A stretch of 64,000 nt of DNA from Ascarosepion bandense (GCA_037127315.1 JBBBDQ010000332.1:534001-598000); one strand, 5' to 3'. Numbered from the stretch's first letter, positions 51,546 through 62,717 are shown. A program made the numbers and translations. The notes: generated from the sequence alone by a model not told the origin.

Positions 51546-52837
51546 AATTCCATTAGCGTAAAATTATGAAAAAAAAATAATTTAATTTATTTTTAAAATC
51601 AAATAATTCAGAAATTATTTAAATAAAATATTTGATGTTTCCTTCAAATTGATTTGCTTCAAAAAGTAGTAGTTCTTGATGGATAAAAAGCTATCTAAGC
51701 GAACCCTATCTCATATTATCTACTTTTTACTGATGAAGGATAGTCAACTAAGAAAGTTACGGTCAAAAAGCAACAGTATAAGAAACATGTGGGCTAACAC
51801 AGTACAACTAAATATGTATTTGCAGATTTCAGCTCAATATGGAACAGTATTAATGTTGCTTGTACCTAAGAGGACGATTTTAAAAAAAGGCTGTCACGCA
51901 TCTAATTAGAAAGCAGAATTTTTTGCTCTAGAAACCCTGGTCTGCAAAGAAGCGCCAAATTTACCGTAAAGACCTTCAAATTTTCATTTTTAACATTTAA
52001 ACTTCTTTCCTTTTTTTCCTCTGCATTTTATGTTCCAAAGATAGATTTAGTACGGAAAAATTACAGGGAAATGTTATGCCGACGAGAGATATATTTGGTA
52101 TCTGGCATATGGTGCGAAAACGAGTAATGATCAATTTAACGCATAAAAGGAAATTAATACGTTCTGAATATCTTCTCGAAAAAATATTCGTATCTCAGGT
52201 CGTTAGAATTAACAAAAACAAATTAAAATAAACGACAAGTGTATTTTGAAACATAATAAAACAACTTTATTCATTTTCCATCCGAGGACAACAAGGACTT
52301 GTTTGAATTTAAACCATGAATTCTTCTTGAGTGTCTGCTAGTCACCATATATTATTCATAAGTGCCTCGCTCGACCTCGAGACAAGGAAAGTAACACAAT
52401 TGTATTTTGAGTTATTGACTTTTATAGAGGGAAATAAATTATCTTCCCCTGGCACTTATATTTTTCAGAGTTGACAGCTCTATATTGTTATATATATTTT
52501 AAATAAATTAAAATTTTTATTGTAAAGTGGATCTAATAGTTGATCAAATATGCTGATTTCTTTTTTAATCAAATATTCACATTAATGTTCGAATAAATTG
52601 TTTTTTGGGTCTCTTTTCATGTTCGTCAAATTAGAAATTACTTGTATTTTGATTGGTCACCACTGAATACGTAACAATGTCTCCCTGATTGAGGGGGTTT
52701 GGCTAGTTTTGAACCTTTGAAAACTCCTCAACTTGAAATTAGCATCATCACTTGATAAGACACAGTTAGTGTCTCAAATAATATGGCTATTTTTATAGTG
52801 ATATTATGACAAATTTATTGTTATAAATTCTCTCTCT
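51546..52837. other. AT-rich unassigned stretch
   Basis: No recognised domains. A frame at 51676-51909 (77 residues) shows no family features. Confidence 0.35.
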
Positions 52838-52842
52838 CTCTT

Positions 52843-52912
<70 letters not shown>
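52838..52912. repeat. (TA)n(TG)n microsatellite
   Basis: (TA)n at 52841-52860 directly followed by (TG)n to 52912. Confidence 0.92.
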
Positions 52913-52913
<1 letters not shown>

Positions 52914-52919
52914 ATAAAT

Positions 52920-53110
52920 ATCAGATTAAATAAACTGCAAACATTTTGAATAAAATCCGTTCATAATCACGGATAATCCTCCGCGTATTATAATTGAAAT
53001 ATGTCAGAAATGGATTGTAATGTTGACAGATGTTATTATCCTTCATTTCTCAAGATAACCAAGTACTTTTAAAATATTTCCGAGATCATTTTGAGGTGTG
53101 TGATTTATGA
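52920..53110 (+). repeat. Third copy of the 46.6-kb inverted-repeat element (right half)
   Basis: Plus strand matches the reverse complement of 46940-47140: AATAAAATCCGTTCATAATC, ATTATAATTGAAATATGTCA, GTTGACAGATGTTATTATCC, TTCATTTCTCAAGATAACCA, AGTACTTTTAAAATATTTCC. Joined directly to a Dong-like LINE end at about 53115. Confidence 0.72.
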
Positions 53111-53114
53111 GAAT

Positions 53115-53470
53115 AGTGAAATGAAAATCTCTAAAATGTGGAATCAATAATTCTAGTTGTAGTTGGAGTACTCGGATTGATTGGAAAATATTCCGATAGA
53201 CCAACTGAAATATTTCCTGGCAGTCCATGCCTAAAATAAATGCAAAGAATTGCATTTACAACTACAGCTCATGCAGTACGAAGAGTTTTATCTATGGAAA
53301 ATGTGTGTAATCTTAGTTTTTTTTATTTTATTTTATTTTATTTACAAAAATAATCAGTGGAAAATGTCATGATGGCATTTCTGACGTTAGGTCTCTGGTT
53401 GGGACCCGGAAAGAAATGTGTATACAACAGAAATCAAAGGAAATACTACGACTACTACTAATAATAACAA
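53115..53470 (+). mobile_element. Dong/R4-like LINE 3' end, copy 2
   Basis: Encodes LVVVGVLGLIGKYSDRPTE-like (from TAGTTGTAGTTGGAGTACTC), ISWQSMPKINAKNCIYNYS-like, AHAVRRVLS, matching the C-terminal GALG...TAHTLRRTLS block of copy 1, then a 3' UTR ending GGACCCGGAAAGAAA, GTATACAACAGAAATC (shared with 55840-55870) and an ACTACTACTAATAATAAC tract. 5'-truncated. Confidence 0.8.
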
Positions 53471-54495
53471 CAACAACTACCAGTACCCGTGAACATTTCA
53501 CGGCTATCCTATTTTCATTTTTAATGTATCATAATTTTTAAGGACTAAATAAACTCATTGTGAGTTCAAAGACTACAAAATATCCGTGTAAATTCCCTAT
53601 TGCATAAATATTAAATATTTTAATTTTAACAACTTTAACAAAATATTGCAATAGCTATCATAAGCATAAATGCTGGTCGTTATTTATAAAGTAAAGGAGT
53701 CCAAATAAAAAGATTTAAAATTGACAAGTTTTTCCATTTCACGGAAGCAGATTTTAAAAGCCACTAAGCTTATCACTTTCACTACCTTCTTTCTTTCTTT
53801 CTTTCTGGAACCAAACATCATCTCTGATATGTCTTTTCATCTTTCCTCACAATGAAAACGGAATTATCCATTATTTACGAGATACTGACAGAGCTTAACG
53901 TACGTGCGAACTAACTAACTGTCATGGCGGCATCACCCACAACAGAATGAACACTTCCAACCATTACATATACCTCCCTTCACAAGAGGTGAGACAAAAT
54001 AGCCTAAGTAGCCTGGAAGTAGCCTGAGAGAGTAGGCTGAAGAGAACGCCCTGAACTCGTCTACGAACACTGCTACCGTAACGACCATTACAAGTCCCAG
54101 TTCGAGGGTCGAATTATACTATTACACACTAACCCGTATTATCGTTCTACTAACAAAGTTCCAAATGTTGTATTTTGCCGTGTTTAATATATATTCGTTA
54201 TTTCCTATTTTGGTTGTTTTTGTATTATTTTTGTTGAACCTTTAACCGGGTCCACGACACTAATTAACCAATTCAGAAACTAAACAGCAAAGCAAAATTA
54301 TAATATGATATTGTGAGCGGAGTGGATTACCAGATTTTATGATGTTTATGCTCTGATTTTTTAAGAACCTGTCGCCATATCGTGCACATTTTATTGTGAT
54401 ACATGTGTCTAGTATACCCTTATCAGTCTGAGCCTCATCTTCGGTATATGGGCTTCGTATATTTCTTACCACCGTCACTTTCTTTGCGTGTTTTT
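53471..54495. other. Unassigned AT-rich sequence
   Basis: Small (TTTC)n near 53787 and an AGCCTGGAAGTAGCCTGAGA short duplication near 54015. No gene. Confidence 0.35.
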
Positions 54496-54534
54496 CAACC
54501 TCAATAATAATAATAATTATTATAATAATTGATG
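54496..54534 (+). repeat. TAA/TAT-rich microsatellite bordering Dong copy 3
   Basis: AATAATAATAATAATTATTA, TAATAATTG directly before LINE coding sequence. Confidence 0.85.
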
Positions 54535-55875
54535 GTCTGTATGTAGTCAAATCCGAAAGAGGAGGAGGATTAGTTCAACTCGAACTCTCTTACAAATCTA
54601 CGACTGTCGGTTTTCAAATATATCTCGACACTACGGAAGACTGGATGAAAATCTGCATTAAAAGACATAAAAGAAGTAAGAATCTGCATTCAATAATCAC
54701 AAAAGCCATTAAATTCAAAATGGAATTTCAAGTGATTGAAGAAATCCAAGTGAAACAATACACCTACTGCAGCGGCAAAAAGAATAAAAAAAAGCGAATA
54801 TAATGGACCAGATACATAAATGATAGCAAGGTAAACTTCTTTATGGTCAACACTCTGCCCGTACCAATCAAGCTTATGTAGACAAACCCTCGTAGCTATC
54901 AGTGACCCCGTAGTGCATAGTTAAAAGCTGAAAACGAAGATATTATTCTTGTTGCACAAAACCAATGCATGCTAACTTAAAATTACCAAGCAGACATACT
55001 GAAAAACTTTGTTAACCACAAAAGCAGATTCTGTCATAAATATCTGGAAACAATTGACCATCTTGTATCTAGTCGCACGGTGTTACCACCCACTAAATAT
55101 AAAACTAGGTATGATAGAATAGACTAATATCTGCACTTAAATATAAGAAACTTTTATGGGAATTATCGAATATATGCAAGTTTCATGGGAATTAAGCTGT
55201 CAAAAATGCAGATTCTGTGATAAATATCCAGAAACAATTGACCATCTTGTATCAGGTTTCACGGTATTGGCACCCACTGAACCTGGCATGACAGAGTGGG
55301 CTAATACTTGCATTGGAAAATCTGCAACCTTTACGGAAAGAGACTGCAAGTTATTGCTATTAACACCACGCAGACCAGATTACAGATATTGGATCTGTAA
55401 CAATTATATTGGACTTCACAACAAAACCAGAAAAATCAAAGCTAATTACCCAGACATCGGGATCAGAAACCGCAAAAACAAAATGACCCTTTTTATTGAT
55501 ATGCAGACTGTGATTTGTCTTCAAAACACAAGGATCTTGAAATTGAAATCGAAACAAAAATGTAGCACATGACGATATCAACAATTTCTAGTTGTAGTTA
55601 GAGACCTCTGATTGGTTGGAAAATGTTCCGAAAGATTAAATGAAGAGGCACCTGGTAGTACAAGCCTTAAAGAATTACAGAAAATGACACTTACAAATAC
55701 GGCTCTACCTTACGAAAGGCTTTGTCTATGTAAAATGTGTGATCTTAGATTTTTTTGTTTTTGACTTTGTTTTTTCAATGAAGTTATCAGTAGAAAATGT
55801 TATGATTCCATTTCAGGCCTAAAGTCTCTAGTTGGGACCCGGAAAGAAAATGAGTATACAACAGAAATCAAAGGA
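54535..55875 (+). mobile_element. Dong/R4-like LINE, copy 3, with duplicated zinc-knuckle region
   Basis: Begins within the RT thumb: SERGGGLVQLELSYKSTTVG, FQIYLDTTEDWMK. The CCHC region appears twice: KSRFCHKYLETIDHLVSS near 55020 and KCRFCDKYPETIDHLVSG near 55205, about 185 bases apart. Then KANYPDIGIRNRKNKMTLFI (nuclease core, RPD changed to YPD) and the GGPSLKELQKMTLTNTA-like end. The UTR ends GGACCCGGAAAGAAAATGAG, followed by (AAT)n at 55877-55904. Many frameshifts. Confidence 0.88.
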
Positions 55876-56211
55876 AATAATAATAATAATAATAATAATA
55901 ATAATTTGAATTGTTTGTTTGGGGGTGGATTCTTTGAGTGACACCCAATGATCAGCGAATCATAAGGTCTGAAAAACCACCAATAGCCAAAGAGCTGATC
56001 TAAAGGTTAGTTTGAAACTGATGGCAATTTACAGCAAGGTTGAATATAAATTAGCTGAACTATTCCGTTAAGAACAACAAAACCTCAACTAGAAGAAAAG
56101 ATTATTTCATTAAAAATTTAGAAATAATAATCTTAAGGCACTCAATATGGATAATCATGAGATTAAATTTATTACAAATTTGACCAAACTCAAACAAATA
56201 CTACGGAACAT

Positions 56212-56254
<43 letters not shown>

Positions 56255-56289
56255 TAATTCCAAAGACCTATTCGACATTACTATGGGAT
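55876..56289. other. (AAT)n, unassigned sequence and (TG)n
   Basis: (AAT)n at 55877-55904, then unassigned, then (TG)n at 56213-56254. Confidence 0.5.
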
Positions 56290-56515
56290 CACTGGATTCT
56301 TAAGAATCATCGGATCGTGTAAGTAATAATCCGTCTCTTCCCTTCAGTTATGAGTTAAATAATGACAGATTGGGTTCTATAGACCTGGTCGGCAACCAGT
56401 CTACCGCAGAAAGTAATGGAAACCTACTGCGGGATAATCTTCTGCCCAGTCAGTCATGTCTCTTTCGAGACATGATCGCCAAAGCGTGTATCACGCATAG
56501 CACTTAACTGGCTTT
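56290..56515 (+). repeat. T2 SINE, 5'-truncated
   Basis: Starts in the body (TAATAATCCGTCTCTTCCC), then AGTTATGAGTTAAATAATG, GTCGGCAACCAGTC, hairpin ATGTCTCTTTCGAGACAT, tail CGCATAGCACTTAACTGGC. No head. Directly followed by a second copy. Confidence 0.85.
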
Positions 56516-56825
56516 AGGATGTGCGTGATTGTGCTGTGGATATCGACTCGGAAGGACAAACCCGGAAGCCGAGTTCAAATTCCAGTTGAATTCTTTGCAT
56601 TCACTTACGCACAAATACCCTTGCTTAAAGGTATTAATCCGTCTCTTCTGTCCATTTATGGGTTAGATATTAGGACATATTGGGTTCTATAGCCTTGGTT
56701 GGCAACCAGTCTACCGCAGAAAGCAATGGCAAGCTATTGTGGGATAATCTTCTGCTCAGTCAGCAATGTCTCTTTCGAGACGTGATCGCCCAAAACTTTT
56801 CTCAGGTATGGCACTCAACTGACTG
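56516..56825 (+). repeat. T2 SINE, full length, tandem to the previous copy
   Basis: GGATGTGCGTGATTGTGCTG, GTGGATATCGACTCGGAA, B box GAGTTCAAATTCC, body, hairpin ATGTCTCTTTCGAGACGT, tail GGCACTCAACTGACTGACTGA in two pieces. Head-to-tail with 56290-56515. Confidence 0.88.
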
Positions 56826-56994
56826 ACTGATGTTGACATTGTGTTATATATACTTTTCCATAAAAACTCTAAAGTAGATAGCATTCGTAAATGAATACAT
56901 AGTCTAATTAAAAAATTCAGTTAAATGTAATAGTACGAACTAACCTAGAAAAGAAACATGACCTTGATAGATGTTACTCTAGATTTAGTCAATT
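56826..56994. other. Spacer
   Basis: No feature. Confidence 0.3.
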
Positions 56995-57400
56995 ATGCAT
57001 TCTCTTCTTCTTCGATGTGCCCTGTCCCTTCAGGATGTAGGCGATCATGGCTCTCCACGTCTTCCTATCCCTTGTGGCTCTTAGTGTGTTTGCTCCTGTT
57101 GCTCCTGGCAACCCCCGTTTCGTCATCCACCTGATCAGGCCCTGCAAATATGTTATCCGCTGCCTTCCTCTGTCTCTCCTTCCTTCTATCTGTCCAGTCA
57201 GTATCAGGTTCTCCAGGCTCTCCTTCCTCATTGCATGTCCCAGGAACTTCAGTTGTCTCTTCTTGATGCTCAGCATCAATTTCCTTTTTGTTGCCATTCT
57301 TTCTAACACCTCGTCGTTGCTTGTATGCTCAATCCACGATATCCGTAGCATCCTTCTGTAGAAGCACATTTCGGCCGCTTCCAGTTTTGTCCTCATTTTC
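56995..57400 (-). mobile_element. RTE-1 LINE 3' end, open frame
   Basis: Minus strand from 57396: MRTKLEAAEMCFYRRMLRIS, WIEHTSNDEVLERMATKRKL, KRQLKFLGHAMRKESLENLI, GRQRITYLQGLIRWMTKRGL, TGANTLRATRDRKTWRAMIA, YILKGQGTSKKK. Uninterrupted for 135 residues, the best preserved copy of the family here. It follows the usual RTE C-terminal pattern. The plus strand carries a shadow frame. 3' side ends GGGACAGGGCACATCGAAG, AAGAAG. Confidence 0.93.
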
Positions 57401-58365
57401 GATGATATTGACTCACCCTACGTAAAATATGATGCTAACATTATTTTCTTACATCCTAAATCAAATCACCTAACGTCTGTTATTCAACATATACCATATT
57501 CTGGTTAACACAGAATAAACAAAAATTCCTGAACTGACATTTTCATAAACACAGTCAATACTACAATACTGCCCTAAAAGCAGCGTCTATAAATGCAATG
57601 ACATTAAATTTTATAAGCAAAAAATAAAAATAAATAAAAATAAAAAAATAAAAAATATAATAACAATAATAATAATACCAAAAATAATAGAAGTAGAAAA
57701 ATAATTTGGGGAACACTACCATTTAACTAACTGGTTAGTGCTAAGTTAAGCAATAAATTCCTCAATCTAGTTCAGACTCACTTCCCAGCTAATAACCCAC
57801 TTAGCAACATTTTTCATAAGAATACACAGAAACTTAGTCATAACTGCATTGATAATCTTGAAATGTTAATAAAAAACACAGCAATACTATCCCAAAACAA
57901 TATAACAAAATTAACAATCAAAACCACCCTATTATAAATAATTACAATAATACTAATGTTTGCAATTGTCGTAACCCAAATGAATGTCCTCTGCAAAATA
58001 GAAGCCTTGCAAATTCTATAGTATACCAAGCTCTCATTTCCACTAGAGAAAATCTAAATCTTATCAAATATTATTTTGAAAGTACTAAGAACACTTTTAA
58101 GGAACGATTCAATCAGCATAAACTATCCTTTCAATCTGTAGTAATTTAACATCTTTTACCAAATACTCTTGGAAATTGAAAGATGCAAATAAAACTACTA
58201 CAGTAAAATGAAAGATATTAACAAAAGCTAGAACATGTGAATTGTTACTTGAAATATGTTTTCTTTCCTTGCAAGAAAAGTCCATCTAATTAAATTCTTA
58301 AAAACTAACTTATTAAACCAACGTAATGAAATTACCACTTACTGCCAGCTTAAGATAATCTACAC
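57401..58365 (+). mobile_element. Penelope-like element, RT end and GIY-YIG endonuclease fragment
   Basis: Plus strand pieces in shifting frames: NIIFLHPKSNHL and SVIQHIPYS (RT C-terminal region), KFLNLVQTHFPANNPLSNIF, HKNTQKLSHNCIDNLEMLI, NCRNPNECPLQNRSLANSIV, YQALIS, KYYFESTKNTFKERFNQHKL, SF, then KYSWKLKDANKTT and VKWKILTKARTCE. The CPL-X6-S-X-VYQA block, then FKERFNQHKLSF and WK-LKD, are the hallmark of the GIY-YIG nuclease in Penelope-like retroelements, which nick DNA and prime reverse transcription. Several stops; inactive. Confidence 0.88.
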
Positions 58366-58884
58366 TCTAAAACATATCTAAAATTATCTCAATTTGTTTA
58401 CTATTTGCTATAATCTATAATCCTATAATTTAGTTAATTATATATACTTTAAAGCTAAACTTTATTAACAGCTATATTACTGTGTACTCTTACTTTCACT
58501 ACGAGACATATGTAAAATCTAGTAATTCTGCTTTCAAAATTTATCTTTATGGCCTTATGTTTATTTCTTTAAATGTTCTTTGTAATATTTTATTTTTTAC
58601 TGTTATTTTTATATATTTGTTATTCTCATCGTATCTAAGAATATTCTTATTTGAACAAATGTCACTTCTTGTTGGGCAAATATTGCTAAATTTTCCCCAA
58701 TATTCATTGCTCTACACGCACAATTATTTTAATAAACTCCCACACCACTACAATCATTTAATATTTTGGCAAATAAAAACAATAAAGCTTAGTATACTAG
58801 TCTTAATATACTAGTCCTAATATTCTAAAGATCATTAAAAATATTATTTTTTGTTTGAGTGATTGTTTCTAAATTTCTAGGGCA
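58366..58884. other. Unassigned AT-rich sequence
   Basis: A 110-residue frame at 58482-58814 is hydrophobic and T-rich (membrane-like), but has no recognisable family; more likely chance in AT-rich DNA. Confidence 0.3.
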
Positions 58885-59062
58885 GTTCTTTTTTTTTATA
58901 AACATATCGCCCTAAGCAAGGCATTTTACTGCCACTGGTGCGCAGGGGGTTACATAGGAGGAAAATTATGAGAAAGAGTGACAGGTTATAGGGAGTGTCA
59001 GGAAGTAAGCAAGAGAAGGATGAGAATACTGATGAAAGTGGAGTGAACGGAGAAAGGAGCAT

Positions 59063-59099
<37 letters not shown>

Positions 59100-59150
59100 A
59101 GAGAGAAGATGCAGGTTAGCAAGATAAGAGATGACTATTGACTTTACATT
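58885..59150 (-). mobile_element. LINE family A 3' end
   Basis: Minus strand ends CCTTGCTTAGGGCGATATG, TTTATAAAAAAAAAG. UTR includes CAGTGGCAGTAAAATGCC and a (CT)n on the minus strand (GA at 59068-59095). It is followed by ATAATAATAATAATAATTTT and then an oppositely oriented LINE tail. Confidence 0.8.
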
Positions 59151-59204
59151 TAATCATAATAATAATAATAATTTTACCGTAAAATAGTTAAAAATAACCG
59201 TCTT

Positions 59205-59430
59205 TTCTACTCTAATAGTTTCTTTTCTCGCACTTCCCGTTTGCTTGCTTCCCTGATAGCTACAATCTCCAGAAGTTTAAATGCGATGTCAATTGTCATC
59301 TTCTATCTACTTGATTCCCATATATCTCTTATCTTTTCTTCGATATCCCCTGTACCTTTTTATTCTCTCACTGTAGCCCCTCCCGCAACAGTGGCATTCC
59401 TACCTTATTTGGGGTGAAATGAATAAAAGA
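59205..59430 (+). mobile_element. LINE 3' end, opposite orientation
   Basis: SFLARTSRLLAS-like codons (CTTTTCTCGCACTTCCCG), AGCTACAATCTCCAGAAGTT, TTTAAATGCGATGTCAATTG, then a UTR ending CAGTGGCATTCCTACC, TTATTTGGGGTGAAATGAA. It is head-to-head with 58885-59150. Confidence 0.75.
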
Positions 59431-59689
59431 ACAATTGAACCTGGTACACTATTATCAGCCAGAAGATTATTCATTATCTCATATAGGTTTTCTCGTCTCT
59501 TAAGAGTGAAAGTACTTAAATGAATATCGGTGCTAATGGAGGAAAACATTCTTTTGATGTTTTTTTTACGGACACGAAAGTGCAAGATTTCCTTTAATAT
59601 CCTTACAATTTCAGCGAGTAACTTTCTAGCATGAGTGACCCCTGGGCTAATCAATAAAAAAAAGACTTTTATTCCTGGTATTCTAACAA
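59431..59689. other. Unassigned sequence
   Basis: No feature recognised. Confidence 0.3.
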
Positions 59690-59940
59690 TTCGAATTCCA
59701 GTTGAATTCATTGCATTCACTTACGCACAAATACCATTGGGAAAGGTATTAATCCATCTCTTCCTTCCAGTTATGTGTTAAATAACGGAACAGATTGGGT
59801 TCTATAGCCTTGACAGGCAACCAGTCTACCGCAGAAAGCAATGGCAACCTACTGCGGGATAATCTTCTGCCCAGTCAGTCATGTCTCTTTAGAGACATGA
59901 TCGCTCAAGCGCATTTCACGTATGGCACTTAATTCCGACA
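59690..59940 (+). repeat. T2 SINE, 5'-truncated
   Basis: Starts at the B box (ATTCGAATTCCAGTTGAATT), then body and tail with hairpin ATGTCTCTTTAGAGACAT and GTATGGCACTTAATTCC. Confidence 0.85.
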
Positions 59941-59984
59941 TAATACTAATATGTCATGATGTAATAACGCAATATATCCTTAGC

Positions 59985-60298
59985 TGTGCGTTGTGGCGCA
60001 GTGGGTATCGGCTCAGGACGAGAAATCGGGGAGCCGAGTTCGAATTCCAGTTGAATTCGCTGCATTCACTTACGCGAAAATATGTTTTAGAAAAGTATTA
60101 ATCTGTTTATTCCTTCCAGTTATTGGTTAAATAACAGGACAGATTATGTTCTATAGCCTTGGCTGGCAACCGGTCTACCGCAGAAAGCAATGGCCACCTA
60201 CTGCGAGATAATCTTCTGCCCAGTTAGTCATGTCTCGAAAGAGACATGTTCGCCCTAGCGTTCATCACGTATGGCACTTAACTGACTAAACTGATCCC
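59985..60298 (+). repeat. T2 SINE, full length, with inverted tail hairpin
   Basis: GCTGTGCGTTGTGGCGCAGT, GGGTATCGGCTCAGGACG, B box GAGTTCGAATTCC, body, then hairpin CATGTCTCGAAAGAGACATG at 60229-60248, which is the reverse complement of the usual CATGTCTCTTTCGAGACATG. Tail GGCACTTAACTGACTAAACTGA in two pieces. Confidence 0.88.
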
Positions 60299-61139
60299 CA
60301 GCTGCTTTAATGCAAGAGGAAAAAATTCTCAATCACTCAATTTGCTTTTCGGTTTAAAGTACTAAAACAAAAAACTATCCAGGTAGAAAATCTGAAATTG
60401 GGGCCCTGAAAGGCGTTGGCTGTCGATACTGACAAACTGCCATTAACTCCTACAGCCAAGCCGGACCCAAATGTGATGCTTTGTATTCCTTTGAATCTTG
60501 TCGGACTTACACGAACGAAGAATTACCACCAGAAGACAGCGCAAATGAAAGGTCAGAAATGAGAATCGTAACTTTGCAGCTGATCTCTCCTCTGAACTTA
60601 CACCCACAGCTTAGTGTTGAGGAGGGGACTTTAAACTGCGTATCTGTCTATCTAGAAATCTGGACGCTGGAATGAAAACACAACACCCCCGTAGATTGCT
60701 TATAGGGTGTTGTTTAAAATTCTATATCATCATCATTGACCAAACCATTTACATTCAAACAAAATCCTCATCTTTATTAAGATGACATTTTGGCCATTGT
60801 GTTCTTCGGACATCTCGAGGTGCCTGTCTTCCTACGATGTAGACACTTTATTTAATCTACAAGAGTAGAATGTTCTTGTTCTGCTGTTCAGGTCTATGAA
60901 TATCTCATTTCTGTCTCATTTTAGTATTTTCGAGGTTTTTACTCTCACTGTACCTGCCGCGTCCATATTTATATTTTTTGTTTTTAATGTTATTAACCCA
61001 ATATGAACTCAAGAGCCACTCATGATAGTAGCTAAAATTTAAGCTTCGTCATGACGATGGGAAAATAACTGAAATCAAAATGCCAGAACTGGACCTGTAA
61101 CATCATAGGTAATTCTTTGGATTTTATTAATAATTTCTA
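60299..61139. other. Unassigned sequence, weak coding candidate
   Basis: 60481-60675 is a 64-residue plus-strand frame of balanced composition (MYSFESCRTYTNEELPPEDS at the start). No splice evidence or family recognised. It is the only frame in the window that does not look like a transposon or low-complexity shadow, yet its length is within chance. The rest is unassigned. Confidence 0.25.
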
Positions 61140-61935
61140 AATACCTAGCAGAAATACCAGACTAGAGCTATCAGCATTACACAGATCATGAACTTATAAA
61201 TATGTTCAATAGATTCTGGCGAGAAAGTTGTCTAAGACGGTAGAGTGAAACAACTTTCCGAGCATCAGACCTAGCAATTATTTCAATGTTATATTTTCTC
61301 TTCTTATAAGCGGAAACCGTTAATCTGTGAAAGCTCATTGAATAGTTCTCCTGGAGGTTAGCATAAGGTATGCTGATGGAAGGCAAAAAAGCTTCTCTCA
61401 GACGATTAAAAAGTGAACAGTTTTGTATTAGGGGCGTTAAAATCAACAAGCTATTCTTTGCTCAAGTTAACAGCAGATTATGGGCCATTTTTTAGATTAG
61501 CCACCAATTTGACCTTATGGAACTGATAGACTAACTACTGAAACAGTATAGGTACAGAGTAGAGAAGTGATGTTAATCTAAAGGTCATTGATGAAAATTA
61601 GAAACAACGTCGGACTAAGGATAGAGATCTTGGAGACTTCTGCATTAATACAAAAAAGATCTAGAAGGGTGGACATTCAAGACAACCTTCATTTAGCGAT
61701 TTGATAAGAAACACTGAATTAGTTCAGAAATTTATACAGAAATAACAACGTTTTAACTTGTAAAGAATCCTAATATTCCAAACCCTGTCAAATGCCTTCG
61801 AGATATTCAAAGCAACAGCACAAGTTTTACCATTCTTATGTCAAGCTTCATAGATTCTTTCGGCAATAATCGTTAATACATCGGCAATCGTCCTAGAAAT
61901 GAATACCATATTGCTTGCCCGAAAGAAGATCCAGC
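61140..61935 (-). mobile_element. Second CR1/Jockey-like LINE, RT domain (degenerate)
   Basis: Minus strand from 61910: TIADVLTIIAERIYEA, GKTCAVALNISKAFDRVWN (RT motif A with catalytic Asp changed to Asn in ALDISKAF), LNEGCLECPPF, the GVSQGS-like region lost, NDLRLTSLL-like, then LVDFNAPNTKLF and the thumb near 61330-61240, SPESIEHIYKFMI at the end. Not the family A sequence: differs throughout, though the same domain order. A fragment of it lies at 28481-28620. Confidence 0.75.
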
Positions 61936-62678
61936 GAAATCAAAATGATAAAAGAGAGATAGCATGCATATACATTTGATGAATTCCTCGTTATTTTATA
62001 AGTGTTGGGCTTTATGAAAGTTATGCGGATAGTTACTCAGGACCATTTATAGAAAAATAAAGAGAAAATGTGTGTGGTAACATTTCCAGTGTTTATAGGA
62101 TGACAAATATACACTGAGCAAAATATGATTGTCGTCATAGGAGAAATATTTAGAACGGGGAAGTTGAAAGGTTTACTGTTTAAAAAAAAGGGAAGAAATA
62201 AAACCATGTTGTTTCTAACATCATCGAAAGGACATTTCTTCCTTCCGGTTACAGAGGTATTATATGATTATTTATGCAAAATCAATGATATCCGATTTTG
62301 GAATGAAAAATGGTTGTTTAGAATACGGAGCAGAAGATATTTGTTTTTTTCATAAAGGAAAAGTAAACGGGCTGTTTATATGGCAGGAAAAAACAAAATG
62401 GCGGACTTTCGGAAAGACCGTCGGAAGTGCCACAGAACAAGTAATTCAGATAAATCAATGATTACAAAAACATACATTATTTGTTTAACTATTTTTTTCA
62501 GTAAGTGAATTTATTCCCTCTTCCATAGATATTCCAAGTGATATGCCATTAACCTAGATTCTAAAATATATGCCATGATATATACATATGATAACATTTC
62601 AGGTGTACGGCGTATGCAAATATAAAAGTAGACATTGGAAGGAATATTCTGCGTCGACAGTCTGTTTCATGACCGTAT

Positions 62679-62681
<3 letters not shown>
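61936..62681. other. Unassigned sequence
   Basis: Two overlapping frames at 62125-62461 show no recognisable family. No repeats noticed. Confidence 0.3.

Positions 62682-62715
<34 letters not shown>
62682..62715. repeat. (TA)n tract
   Basis: TA dinucleotide run at the 5' edge of a composite SINE. Confidence 0.9.

Positions 62716-62717
<2 letters not shown>

Noticed and set aside
58482..58814. 110-residue hydrophobic frame as a membrane protein
   Set aside because: AT-rich DNA readily gives Ile/Leu/Phe/Tyr-rich frames; adjacent to a dead Penelope-like element, with no family features.
60481..60675. Possible host exon
   Set aside because: Only 64 codons, no recognised family, no supported splice sites; kept as a low-confidence note within the unassigned stretch, not as a gene.
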